DNA of 64,000 nucleotides from JBBRHQ01 sp963725315 (GTDB lineage Bacteria > Actinomycetota > Thermoleophilia > Solirubrobacterales > 70-9), in contig CAVRYA010000009.1 of NCBI GenBank assembly GCA_963725315.1, forward strand, positions 186,001-250,000. Direction: 5' to 3'. The notes beneath the pieces were generated by a model, which saw nothing but the letters and a program-made list of their open reading frames with translations, made no database searches and was not told the DNA's origin. The first letter of the stretch is position 1. Each line of letters starts with the position of its first letter. Position numbers and translations under genes: made by a program. Of the stretch, positions 18,069 through 26,506 are shown one piece after another.

Positions 18069-18128
18069 CTCACCGGAAATATCGGCGCGGCGGGGAGGAC
18101 CCTTGAGCCTTTCGTCACAGGAACCAGC

Positions 18129-18195
18129 TGCGGCGGCTGCGCCGCCTGACATGCCTCTGCCGGCGTCATGCGGGGAGCCGCGCCGGCATTACATG
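18129..18195. repeat. Tandem intergenic repeat, copy 1
   Basis: First copy of a 64-67 nt unit that is repeated at 18203. Each copy starts with a GC-rich hairpin (GGCGGCTGCGCCGCC) and ends with a second short inverted pair built on GCCGGC. Copy 1 carries a 3-nt GGG-type expansion relative to copy 2. It lies between the sulfatase stop and the DUF6812-like start. Confidence 0.8.
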
Positions 18196-18202
18196 AATTA
18201 CT

Positions 18203-18266
18203 TGCGGCGGCTGCGCCGCCTTACATGCCTCTGCCGGCGTCATGTGAGCCGCGCCGGCATTACATG
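18203..18266. repeat. Tandem intergenic repeat, copy 2
   Basis: Second copy of the unit at 18129-18195, separated by 7 nt and nearly identical. It ends 2 nt before the sulfatase stop codon, so transcripts leaving the sulfatase gene would fold these hairpins immediately. Confidence 0.8.
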
Positions 18267-18267
18267 C

Positions 18268-19876
18268 TCAGGGTGCGATCGTGCAGGCCTTGCCGCGGCA
18301 GTCGCGCAGCAGGCTGAGCTTGTGCGCCATGCGGGCGCGGATCGAGGCGTAGCCGGGGTCGGAGATGCGGTTGTGGATCTCGTACGGGTCCTTGCGCAGG
18401 TCGTACAGCTCCTTGGCGCCGTAGCTCCAGACGACGTACTTGTAGCGGTTGGTCCGCACCCCGGTGTAGGGCTTGTCGTAGGCCATCGGGAAGCCATCCC
18501 CGGCGAACAGCGGAGCCGTCGCCTCCAGCTCGATCGCGCGCTTCGGCGCGCGGCCCGGATGACGCGCCACCGGGAGCAGGGAGATCCCGTCCTGGGTGCG
18601 TCCCGGCTGAGCGCCCGCGGCGTCGAGGAGGGTGCTGGCGAAGTCGATGTTGGAGACCTGCTTGCGAACCGTGTGCCCCTGCGGGATTCCCGGGCCGCTG
18701 AGGATGAACGGCACGTGGATCGATTCTTCGTAGGGCGTGAACTTGTCGCCCGGGATCCGGTGCTGGCCCTGGACCCAGCCGTTGTCGGAGAGGAAGACGA
18801 TCAGGGTGTTGCGGTACTGGTCGGTCCGTTTGAGGATCCTGACCAGCTTGGCGACATGGTCGTCGACCGCGAGCAGGGCGCCCAGCCGGCCCTGGTAGTC
18901 GAGCTCGAGCTGATCGATCTGGGCATTGGTCATGCTCGGAAGCTGCGCGACGAGGTTGTCGGGATCGGCCGGGTCGCTGTGGTTGAAGGAGGGGGGTCGG
19001 GGCAGGACGAACTTCTTCGAGCGCTCGCGGTAGCGAGGCGCGGGTCGGGGGTCGGCCCCCGGTCGCCCGAGGATCGTCGTCGCCACGTCCTCGCGGTGCG
19101 GGGCGGCGGGCGACCACCAGACGAAGAACGGCTTGCGCGAGCGGGCCTGGCGGCGGACTATGCGTTCGGTCGTCGCCCCGGTCACGTCGGGCGAGTAGTC
19201 CTTGGTCTTCTCGGTGCCGTAGTAGCCGGACCTGAACAGCGAGAAGGCGTAGCTGATGACGTCGGCGACCGTCCGGTCGCCGGGGGTGACCTCGATCTTC
19301 GCGAACTCGACCAGCTTGCGCGCGAAGACCTTGTCGCCCCAGTCTGTGGAGCTTGCCGTTGATGTTCATGATGAAGTTGAAGTAGTCGTAGGCCGAGACG
19401 TCGAGCAGCCCGCGCCAGATGTCGAAGCCATGAGGGACCTCGCCGTGGGCGTCGCGGGCGCCGTAGCCGTTCAGCCACTTGCCGATCAGCGCCGTCCTGT
19501 AGCCCGCCTTCTGCAGCCAGGTCGGGAGAATGTTGCGCCTGTGCTTCATCCCGTACCACCCGTACGGGTAGAAGTTGCCGGCGACTCCGTGGTTGTGGGC
19601 GTACTGGCCGCTGATGAAGGTCGCCCGGGCCGGGCAGCAGAGAGGGAAGGAGTCGACCGCGTTGGAGAAGCTGGTGCCCCGGTCGGCGATCAGCTTGCGA
19701 ACGTGGGGCATGTGCGCGACATCGGCGAGAGCCTGGTCATCGGTCATCACCACGAGGATGTTCGGCCGCTTCCCGGTCCCCGCCTTGCGCGCCTGCGCGG
19801 GGGAGGCCTCGACGGCCAGCGCCAGAACTGCGATTGCGCAACACGCGACCAGGACGCGGTTTATCGTCTTGCTCAC
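18268..19876 (-). CDS. Secreted arylsulfatase-type sulfatase (apparent +1 frame error)
   Basis: Corrected length 535 residues. The GTG at 19876 has a strong GGAGAG ribosome site and gives a signal peptide (TINRVLVACCAIAVLALAVE). RPNILVVMTDDQ holds the first metal Asp pair. The active site CCPARATF matches C-x-P-x-R, where the first Cys would become formylglycine. Further on are GHNHG-like AHNHGVAGNFY, GKWLNGYG, and, after the break, FFVWWSPAAPHRE and FLSDNGW. The frame breaks at 19351-19356; removing one base joins the halves into a normal S1-family sulfatase. It is divergent from a TetR gene. Sulfate ester hydrolysis outside the cell is expected, possibly on a sulfated glycan. Confidence 0.82.
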
Positions 19877-19936
19877 TTCTCTCTCCTCGTTGTTGCCTCC
19901 ACCCCGGCCGGAGGCGATCGCTTTCCCTGTCGCCCA

Positions 19937-19966
19937 ACTATAACGCTCCGTGTCACACGGTGTCAA
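19937..19966 (-). promoter_or_regulatory. Sulfatase promoter with embedded palindrome (putative TetR operator)
   Basis: Reading toward the sulfatase, TTGACA (19966-19961) and TATAGT (19942-19937) are separated by 18 nt, close to a consensus sigma-70 promoter. The spacer contains the palindrome CCGTGT-N-ACACGG (19948-19960). Reading the other way, TATGCT (19973-19978) lies 7 nt before the TetR GTG start with the palindrome in its -35 region. One bound dimer could block both promoters. Confidence 0.65.
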
Positions 19967-19985
19967 CTCGTCTATGCTTCGGGCT

Positions 19986-20594
19986 GTGGCAACCGCGACG
20001 ACCCGCGATCAGACCCGGCGCGCCAGGCAGGAGGCCAGGGCCAAGATCGTCGCCGCGGCCACCGGCCTGATCCGCCGGCGCTCATACGGGGAGCTCAGCG
20101 TCGACGAGGTGATGCGCGCCGCCGGCCTCGGACGGACGATCTTCTACCGTCACTTCGACGACCTCGGCGACCTCCTGGTCCGCACCAGCCGGGAGGCGAT
20201 CGAGGAGCTGTACGAGGCCCAGCCGCCGCTCGAGGAGGTCACCGCGGGCGATGAGATCGCGGCGATCAACGGGGCGCTCGAGCCCGCGGTCGAGGTCTAC
20301 CGCCGCCACGGCCCGCTGCTGCGCGCCCTCGCCGAGGCGGCCGCCGGCGACGAGGAGCTGGCCCGCGGGCAGGCGGCGATGCGTCGCCGCTTCAGCGAGC
20401 TCAACCGCCGCTACCTGAGCGATGCCCAGGGCCGCGGCGCGTCGCCGCTCGCCGACGTCTCCGAGACAGCCGAGGCGATGACCGTGATGAGCGAGGCCTA
20501 CCTGCTCGACGCCTTCGGGCGCGAGCCACGGGTCTCGGTCGAGGTCGCGGTGCGAACTCTGAGTGAGATCTGGCTGGCGCTGGTGCGGCCATGA
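19986..20594 (+). CDS. TetR-family transcriptional regulator
   Basis: 202 residues from the GTG at 19986. The N-terminal helix-turn-helix reads AKIVAAATGLIRRRSYGELS then VMRAAGLGRTIFYRHFDDLGDL, a canonical TetR DNA-binding domain. The remaining helical domain would bind an unknown ligand. Starts at 19974 (ATG) or further up are possible, but the TATGCT -10 box only 7 nt before the GTG points to a leaderless start there. Divergent from the sulfatase and followed by DUF1330 and the dehalogenase with a 28-nt gap. It may therefore control both sides, with autoregulation through the shared palindrome. Confidence 0.88.
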   Translation: MATATTRDQTRRARQEARAKIVAAATGLIRRRSYGELSVDEVMRAAGLGRTIFYRHFDDLGDLLVRTSREAIEELYEAQPPLEEVTAGDEIAAINGALEPAVEVYRRHGPLLRALAEAAAGDEELARGQAAMRRRFSELNRRYLSDAQGRGASPLADVSETAEAMTVMSEAYLLDAFGREPRVSVEVAVRTLSEIWLALVRP

Positions 20595-20622
20595 GTGCAA
20601 ACGACGCGAGGGAGGAGAGGCG

Positions 20623-21048
20623 ATGACGACAGCGGTGCTCGAGCCCGAGGCGGAGCAGATCCGGCGCCTCGTCACCTCCTCGGACCCCGGCCCGATCGTG
20701 ATGGTCAACCTGCTCCGCTTCAAGCCGCAGGCGGACGGGATCGACGCCGGGGTCAGCGGCGCGGAGGCCTACGCGCGCTACGCCGCTGGCGTGGCGCCCC
20801 ACCTCGAGCGCGTCGGAGGCCGCCTGATCGAGGCGCTCGATTGCCAGGAGGGGGTGATCGGCCCGGCGCAGCCCGAGTGGGACATGGTCGCGATCGTCTC
20901 CTATCCCTCGCGGGAGGCGTTTCTGGCGATGACCGCCGACCCCGGCTACCTCGAGGTTCACCGCCACCGGGTCGCGGCGCTCGCCGACAGCCGCCTGATC
21001 CTCTCCCGGCCGATCGGTGCCGGCCAGGGAGCGGCGGCGAGCCCATGA
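20623..21048 (+). CDS. DUF1330-family protein
   Basis: 141 residues. The pattern IVMVNLLRFKP, then AYARYAAGVAPHLERVGGRLIEA, EWDMVAIVSYPSREAFLAMTADPGY and HRVAALADSRLI is the dimeric alpha/beta (ferredoxin-like) DUF1330 fold, of unknown function. A strong GGAGGAGAGG ribosome site precedes the ATG at 20623. Its stop overlaps the dehalogenase start (ATGA), so the two are coupled. Confidence 0.85.
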   Translation: MTTAVLEPEAEQIRRLVTSSDPGPIVMVNLLRFKPQADGIDAGVSGAEAYARYAAGVAPHLERVGGRLIEALDCQEGVIGPAQPEWDMVAIVSYPSREAFLAMTADPGYLEVHRHRVAALADSRLILSRPIGAGQGAAASP

Positions 21049-21932
21049 GCGACGTCTTTCGCACCCCCGAGGATCGCTTTGAGGACCTCCCGGGCTACCC
21101 CTACCAACCCCGCTACGTCGAGGTCGGCGGGCTCCGCCTCCACCACGTCGACGAGGGAGAGGGGCCCACCGTCCTCTGCTTTCACGGCGAACCGAGCTGG
21201 AGCTACCTCTACCGCCACATGCTCGAGAGCCTGGTGGCGGGCGGCCACCGCGTCGTCTGTCCCGACCTGGTCGGGTTCGGCCGCTCCGACAAGCCGACCG
21301 ATCAGGGCTTCTACACCTACGAGCGCCACGTCGAGTCGGTCAGTGACCACCTCGACCAGCTCGACCTCGAGGACGTGACGGTGGTCGTCCAGGACTGGGG
21401 AGGGCCGATCGGCCTGCGCTGGGCGACCGAGAACCCGGACCGGGTCGGGCGGCTGGTGATCCTCAACACGGGACTGTTCACCGGCAGGGTGAGCAAGGGG
21501 TTCATGGCCTGGCGCGACTTCGCCGAACGCACTCCCGACCTGCCGATCGGGCGGATCATCGAGGGGGCGACGACCACCGAGCTTGCGCCGGAGATCGTCG
21601 CCGCCTACGAGGCCCCGTTCCCAACCCCCGAGAGCAAGGCCGGCGCGCAGCGCTTCCCGTTGCTGGTCCCGCTGAGCGAGGGCGACCCCGGGGCGGCGGA
21701 GATGGCCGCCGTCCGCGACCGCCTGGGGAGCTGGCAGAAGCCGGCGCTGGTCGCCTTCTCCGACGCCGATCCGGTCTTCCCGTTCCCGCGGGCCGGCGAG
21801 CAGTTCACCGGTCTCATCCCCACCGCCGGTGAGCAGGTCCGGATCGCCGGCGCCGCGCACTTCCTCCAGGAGGACCGCGGCGCCGAGATCGCGGAGGCGA
21901 TGCTGGAGGCGTTCGGTCGGCCCGGGGGCTGA
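21045..21932 (+). CDS. Haloalkane dehalogenase (HLD-I type)
   Basis: 295-residue alpha/beta hydrolase. The nucleophile elbow VVVQDWGG places the catalytic Asp at 117 with the halide-binding Trp at 118. The oxyanion region HGEPSWSYLYRHM has Glu 49 and Trp 52, the arrangement of haloalkane dehalogenase subfamily I. The catalytic acid is in the FSDADPVFPF strand and the His in IAGAAHFLQED. It would hydrolyse carbon-halogen bonds of haloalkanes to an alcohol and halide; the natural substrate is unknown. Translationally coupled to the DUF1330 gene and downstream of the TetR gene. Confidence 0.87.
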   Translation: MSDVFRTPEDRFEDLPGYPYQPRYVEVGGLRLHHVDEGEGPTVLCFHGEPSWSYLYRHMLESLVAGGHRVVCPDLVGFGRSDKPTDQGFYTYERHVESVSDHLDQLDLEDVTVVVQDWGGPIGLRWATENPDRVGRLVILNTGLFTGRVSKGFMAWRDFAERTPDLPIGRIIEGATTTELAPEIVAAYEAPFPTPESKAGAQRFPLLVPLSEGDPGAAEMAAVRDRLGSWQKPALVAFSDADPVFPFPRAGEQFTGLIPTAGEQVRIAGAAHFLQEDRGAEIAEAMLEAFGRPGG

Positions 21933-21959
21933 GAGCCGCGGCGGCTACTGGCCGCGACC

Positions 21960-23293
21960 GTGGACCTGCGAGGACGGCGGGCCGCGGCGCTGGGGCTGCG
22001 CCGAGGGCGCTGGCGGCCCGGGGATCCGGCCCGGTGAGCGCCTCGTCCTGGCCGCCGTCCGCGATGCCTTCGCGACCGACCTGCTGATCCGCCGCGAGCC
22101 GGGCGAGCTCTACGCGCTCCGCCACGACATCCCCTTCGGCGACCCGCTGTCGAGCCCGGTCGAGGGATGGGTCGAGCGGCTCGACCCGGAGTCCCTGGCG
22201 GTCGTCGCCTCGACCCCGAGGCTGCCCGGCGGCAACTACTGGCCGGGCGGGATCGCCGCCCACCGCAACGGCGATCTGCACATGGTCTTCGGGTGCTGGG
22301 CGCATCGCCTCAGCCCCGCCCTGGAGGTCCTCGCCTCCCACCGTCTGCCGGTCGAGCGACCGCACAACTCCTTCGTCGTTCTCGACGGCGGCGAGCTGGT
22401 GACCAAGGACTGCGACGCCCCGCCGGGCCTGGCTCCCTCGACGGTCTCCGTGCTCGACCCGCAGACGCTGCTGCCGGTCGCCCCTGCGCTGGAGCTGCCC
22501 GAGCCCTGCATCGCCCGCCTTTCCTCCGACGGGGAGAGCGTGATCGCGGTCGGGACCGAGACCGTCTTCCGCCTGCGGCTCGACCGCGACGCCGGGCGGA
22601 CCCTGATCGACGAGAGCTGGCGGCCGCGCTACGGCCCGGCGCCGGGGCGCAGCTACGGCTGGGACCCGGTGATCACCGAGGACCACGTCTTCTGGATGGA
22701 CAACGGGCGCAACAGCACCGACCGCACGATGCGGGGAAGCGGCGAGGCCGCCGACCCTGTGCGGCTCTGGTGGGCGCGGCGCGACGACGCCGGGGCCGTC
22801 CGCTCGGTCGAGATCAGCGGCCTGCCCTACGGGACCGAGTCGAATCCTCCGGGCTGGGACCCGGTGGGCCAGGTGATCGTCGCCTACGACGCCGGCAACG
22901 CCGTGCTGCGGGCCTGGCGCCTGCGGGGAGACGAGCTGGAGCCGCTCTGGCGCCGCGACGACTTCGCCCACGCCGGCCACCTGATCCTCTACCCGGACAC
23001 CCGCGAGCTGGTCGCCCAGGACTGGCGCGACTCCGCCGTGCTGCGCCGGCCGGGGCTGCGACGGGCGCTGCGGCCGGCCTTCCAGCTCCTCTCGCACTCG
23101 GCGCGGGTGCGCCGCGCCTCGCTTCCGTCCGGCAGCGACCAGCTCGTCGTCCTCGACCTCGACAGCGGTGCGGAGAAGGGGCGGGTGGACGTGCCGCTCC
23201 CCCAGCCAGGCCTTCCTCTTCCCCGCGCCCGGCTTCGGCCGCGACGTCTACTACCAGTCGCTGACCACGATCGCCCGCGTGGCCGTCGCCTGA
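21960..23293 (+). CDS. Beta-propeller-like protein of unknown function (apparent frame errors at both ends)
   Basis: The long central frame encodes repeated strands typical of a propeller: RLDPESLAVVASTPRLPGG, AHRNGDLHMVFGCWAHRL, ERPHNSFVVLDGGELVTKDC, TEDHVFWMDNGRN, VGQVIVAYDAGNAVLRAW and GHLILYPDTRELVAQDW. The C-terminus is restored (ending TTIARVAVA at 23293) if one C of the run at 23199-23203 is removed. No ATG or GTG begins the main frame after the dehalogenase stop. A GTG at 21960 in another frame joins it if one base near 22034 is removed. With both corrections the gene is 443 residues. No signal peptide was found. I do not recognise a function. Confidence 0.55.
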
Positions 23294-23316
23294 CCCCGCC
23301 GCCCGCCGCCCGCCCG

Positions 23317-23363
23317 CCGAACGCAATGTTCCGTGCCCATTGGGGCCCTAACCTTGCGTTCGG
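23317..23363. terminator. Inverted repeat shared by convergent genes
   Basis: CCGAACGCAA (23317-23326) pairs perfectly with TTGCGTTCGG (23354-23363). It lies after the propeller gene and over the last codons of the lipid-kinase-like gene. There is no T-run, so it may act as a weak bidirectional terminator or mRNA 3' stabiliser. Confidence 0.45.
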
Positions 23364-24742
23364 CGCTGGGGGTCGCGGGTGGTGGCTATCCGCAGCAGTG
23401 CGGCGATCACCTCTGTGGGGCGCTCGGGCATGGTCGCCGAGGGCGAGGCGCCCGGGTGGGCGTGGGCGATCCGGACCCTGAGCGCCAGGGGGTGGATCGA
23501 GAAGCGAAGCGGCGGGTCGAGCTGGACCGCTTCGCCGTCGATGCCGGCCGGGACCCTGGCATCGGAGTCGACCTCGAAGGAGGGCGCGGACCATTCCTCC
23601 CAGGGCGTGCGCGGGACCAGGCCGCTCTGCTGGGGCCCGCTCGGGACGCTCATCACGGCGATCCCGAGCTCCCCGTCGTCGATCTTCGGACGGGTGCCGG
23701 ACCCGAGCGGGCGCCCGAGCCGGTAGCGGTTGTTGGAGACGAGCACGACCGCGCCCGAGTCGTGCCGGCTCCCGCCGGGGCCGGTCCAGCGCAAATCGAG
23801 GCCCTCGCCCTCGGGGCCGAGGACGTCGGGCATGGTGTCGAGGATCGTGCGCAGCTTTGCCTCCCGGTAGCCCTTCCGCTGCACCGCTTCCGCGTAGAGG
23901 CCGAGGGAGACGTTGTTGACGAAGACCTGGCCGTTGACCTCGCCGAGGTCGACCCGGCGCTCGCCGCCATCGACGAACGCGTCCAGGGCGCCGACCACGT
24001 CGTCGCGGTCCACCCCGAGATCGAGGGCGAAGTGGTTGCGCGTGCCGGCCGGGATGCAGGCGTAGGGGAGATCGTGCTCGGCGGCCGCGGCGGCCACCAC
24101 CGCCTGGGATCCGTCGCCGCCCGCCATCGCCAACGCGTCGGCCCCGTTCTCGATCGCGCCGGCGACGAGCGCCCCCAGGTCATCGCCGCGCTTCAGCTCG
24201 ATCGGCTCGATCCCGCGAGCCCGGGCCTCGGCGGCGAGCTTGAAGCGCTCCGCCTTGCCGCCGCCCGACTTCGGGTTGAAGAAGAGGACAGCCCGGCGCG
24301 GGGACGGCGCCGCCGGCAGCGCGACATGGGCCCGGAAGGCTGCCCCGGCGCAGGCGATCGCCCCCGCCAGGGCCGCGATCCCGGCAGCTCCCGCGAGCAG
24401 CAGCCCGCGCTCGTGCGCGATCACCAGCGAGGCGCCCAGCAGGAGGGCGGCGACGGCCAGCCCGGCGATGAGCGCGCCGCCGCGGCGGCGCACCCCGTAC
24501 CATGCTGCGCCGAGCGCCAGCAGGATGCAGCCGAGGATGGCCAGCCCGACCCAGAAGTGCTTTGCGACGACGACCACAACCAGCGCGATCGCGACTCCGA
24601 GGAGCGCGATCGCGGCAACCGCTGTCAACCGTCTCGCCCTGATGGGGATTGAATACCACCGTTCCGCCGGCGATGCGGCCCGGCTCAAGGACGGCCCTCG
24701 ATCTGCCGATCTCAGCCCCAAGGTGAACGCGCCGCTGCGCAA
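23348..24742 (-). CDS. Diacylglycerol/sphingosine kinase-family protein with N-terminal membrane helices
   Basis: 464 residues as drawn. The N-terminal third has three or four hydrophobic helices (AIALVVVVVAKHFW, VGLAILGCILLALGAAWYG). The cytosolic kinase domain follows: AVLFFNPKSGGGKAERF is the start of the DAGK catalytic domain, GGDGSQAVVAAAAAEHDLPYACIPAGTRNHFALDLG is the Gly-rich ATP site, and VNGQVFVNNVSLGLYAE is typical. It would phosphorylate a lipid at the membrane. The ATG at 24742 overlaps the divergent zinc-ribbon gene by 20 nt, so the true start may be further in, around the first helix near 24630-24690. Good family match, uncertain start. Confidence 0.82.
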   Translation of the reverse strand: MRSGAFTLGLRSADRGPSLSRAASPAERWYSIPIRARRLTAVAAIALLGVAIALVVVVVAKHFWVGLAILGCILLALGAAWYGVRRRGGALIAGLAVAALLLGASLVIAHERGLLLAGAAGIAALAGAIACAGAAFRAHVALPAAPSPRRAVLFFNPKSGGGKAERFKLAAEARARGIEPIELKRGDDLGALVAGAIENGADALAMAGGDGSQAVVAAAAAEHDLPYACIPAGTRNHFALDLGVDRDDVVGALDAFVDGGERRVDLGEVNGQVFVNNVSLGLYAEAVQRKGYREAKLRTILDTMPDVLGPEGEGLDLRWTGPGGSRHDSGAVVLVSNNRYRLGRPLGSGTRPKIDDGELGIAVMSVPSGPQQSGLVPRTPWEEWSAPSFEVDSDARVPAGIDGEAVQLDPPLRFSIHPLALRVRIAHAHPGASPSATMPERPTEVIAALLRIATTRDPQRRTQG

Positions 24743-24911
24743 CAGGGTCCAGTGCGTCCTCTTCGGGCACGATTGGCGCCAGGCGATCGACCCGCGCGAG
24801 GGCTTCTACGAGCGTTGCCGTCGCTGCTGGAGGGCGCGCCAGGCCGAGCCGATCGCCGCCCGGCCCGTGCCGGCCCGGGAGCCCGAGCGCCGGGCGGTGG
24901 GCGCCGACTAG
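24723..24911 (+). CDS. Small zinc-ribbon-like protein
   Basis: 62 residues from the GTG at 24723. CVLFGHDW followed by ERCRRCW gives the C-x3-GH-x-W ... C-x2-C pattern of small zinc-binding proteins related to DUF1660. The tail is Arg/Pro-rich. It starts within the 5' end of the divergent lipid-kinase-like gene and ends 10 nt before YtoQ. Short, but the motif and the clean stop support it. Confidence 0.5.
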   Translation: MNAPLRNRVQCVLFGHDWRQAIDPREGFYERCRRCWRARQAEPIAARPVPAREPERRAVGAD

Positions 24912-24914
24912 GAT
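24909..24914 (+). promoter_or_regulatory. -10 box TAGGAT of leaderless ytoQ
   Basis: TAGGAT ends 7 nt before the GTG of YtoQ, and its first three bases are also the stop codon of the zinc-ribbon gene. No Shine-Dalgarno sequence precedes the GTG. Confidence 0.5.
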
Positions 24915-24921
24915 CCCGCCC

Positions 24922-25383
24922 GTGAGCGGGCGGATCTGGAACGTCTATCTCTCCGGCGAGATCCACAGCGACTGGCGCCGGCAGATCGAGGACGGGGTGA
25001 ACCGCGCCGGCCTTCCGGTGGCCCTCTCTGCCCCCGTCACCGACCACGGCGCATCCGACGACGCCGGCACGGGCACCCTCGGCCCCGAGGGCGAGAAGTT
25101 CTGGGCCGACCACAAGGGGGCCGGGGTCAACGCGATCCGCACCCAGACCCTGATCGGCGGCGCCGACGTCGTCGTCGTCCGCTTCGGCGAGAAGTACCGT
25201 CAGTGGAACGCTGCCTTCGACGCCGGCTACGCGGCGGCCCTGGGCAAGCCCGTGATCACCCTCCACGACGGAGAGCTCGACCACGCCCTGAAGGAGGTCG
25301 ACCGCTCGGCCCTGGCTGTTGCCCGGAGCGCCGAGCAGGTCGTCGACGTGCTGCGCTACGCGATCGAGGGCAGGCTGTCCTGA
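24922..25383 (+). CDS. YtoQ-family protein
   Basis: 153 residues. WNVYLSGEIHSDWRRQIE, APVTDHGASDD, the basic core NAIRTQTLIGGADVVVVRFGEKYRQWNAAFDAGYA and ALGKPVITLHD match the Bacillus YtoQ family closely along the whole length. The fold is like nucleoside 2-deoxyribosyltransferases; the function is not known to me. GTG start with a leaderless -10 box. Next downstream is the SOS-boxed radical SAM gene. Confidence 0.88.
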   Translation: MSGRIWNVYLSGEIHSDWRRQIEDGVNRAGLPVALSAPVTDHGASDDAGTGTLGPEGEKFWADHKGAGVNAIRTQTLIGGADVVVVRFGEKYRQWNAAFDAGYAAALGKPVITLHDGELDHALKEVDRSALAVARSAEQVVDVLRYAIEGRLS

Positions 25384-25442
25384 GCCCGCTGCCGGACGAA
25401 TCGGAGCTCGTCGATAGCGGAATTGGCTATCCGCTCCGTGTG

Positions 25443-25456
25443 CGAACATGTGTTCG
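25443..25456. promoter_or_regulatory. LexA/SOS box
   Basis: CGAACATGTGTTCG fits the GAAC-N4-GTTC core of actinobacterial and Gram-positive LexA boxes with both arms perfect and extended by one base. It ends at the GTG (25456) that best starts the radical SAM gene, where a bound repressor would cover the promoter and transcription start. Confidence 0.75.
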
Positions 25457-26483
25457 TGCGCTGGAGAGAGCAGGAGGTTGAGCGCGAGGACGAGGGGAGG
25501 CTCCCCGGGATCGGCGACGGCGGCGCCGTTCGCAGTTTCGACGCGCCCGAGGCGATGGGGATCAACTTCCACGAGGTCCGGGCGCGCTCGATCCTCAACC
25601 ACGTTCCCGGCGGGGGCTTCGGCTTCAACTGGACGATCAACGCGTTCCGGGGGTGCGCGCACGCCTGCCCTTTTGCTTCGCCCGCCGCACCCATCCCTAC
25701 CTGGGGTTCGACGCCGGGCGGGACTTCGAGCGCGAGATCGTCGTCAAGGTCAACGCCCCGGAGGTGCTGCGGGCCGAGCTGGGGCGCTCCGGCTGGAAGC
25801 GCGAGCTGGTCGCGATCGGGACCAACACCGACCCCTACCAGTGGGCAGAGAGCCGCTACAGATTCATGCCGGAGATCCTCGCTGCGCTGGAGCGGCACTC
25901 GACCCCGGTCTCGGTGCTGACCAAGTCCTCGCTGGTGATGCGCGACGTCGAGATCTTCGAGCGGATGGCGAAGCGGCTCGAGATCTCGGTCAATCTCTCG
26001 GTCCCCACACTCGACGAGAAGGCCTGGCGGGCGACCGAGCCCCACACGCCCCATCCGCGCAAGCGGCTCGAAGCGGTCGCGGAGCTGCGCCGCCGGGGCA
26101 TTCCCTCGGGCGTCCTCGTCGCTCCCCTGATGCCCGGGATCAACGACGCTCCCGAGCAGGTGGAGCCGATCGTCGAGCTGGCCCGCGAGGCGGGAGCGAC
26201 CTTCCTCGGCGGAGTCGCCCTGCATCTGCGCGGAGAGGTCCGCGAAGTCTTCTTCGGCTGGCTCGAGCAGAAGCGCCCCGACCTGCTTCCCCGCTACGAG
26301 CGCCTCTACGCGGGAGGACGGGCGCAGATGTCCCCCCGCGAGCGGCGGCAGGCGACGCGAGCGGTCAGGGGGTGGGGCCGGTCCCGATCGCGCCCGGGTG
26401 ACGGCGAGGCGGCGGCGGAGAGCGAGGCGCCTCAGTTCGGCACGGGAAACTCGCTGAAATTGACCCAAACCTCGCTTTTCTAG
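25456..26483 (+). CDS. Rv2578c-family radical SAM protein (apparent 1-base deletion)
   Basis: Corrected length 342 residues. The start GTG at 25456 gives VRWREQEVER, equivalent to the opening of M. tuberculosis Rv2578c. The SAM cluster motif is broken exactly in the middle. CAHACPF is followed, after adding one T to the run at 25671-25674, by CFARRTHPYLGFD, restoring C-x3-C-x2-C. Downstream, GTNTDPYQWAE, SVLTKSSLVMRD, GVLVAPLMPGIND and a C-terminus ending TSLF (as in TLF of Rv2578c) agree with the family. Reaction unknown; the SOS box points to a DNA-damage role, perhaps akin to spore photoproduct lyase-like radical SAM enzymes (inference). Confidence 0.85.
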
Positions 26484-26494
26484 GCGCGGGGAAC

Positions 26495-26500
26495 TAGGGT
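26495..26500 (+). promoter_or_regulatory. -10 box TAGGGT of a leaderless gene
   Basis: TAGGGT lies 6 nt before the GTG of the SnoaL-like gene; no ribosome site is present. Confidence 0.4.
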
Positions 26501-26506
26501 CATGGC

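Noticed and set aside
18268..19876. Sulfatase pseudogene
   Set aside because: A single extra base explains the break and both halves keep catalytic motifs, a signal peptide, a strong ribosome site and a near-consensus promoter.
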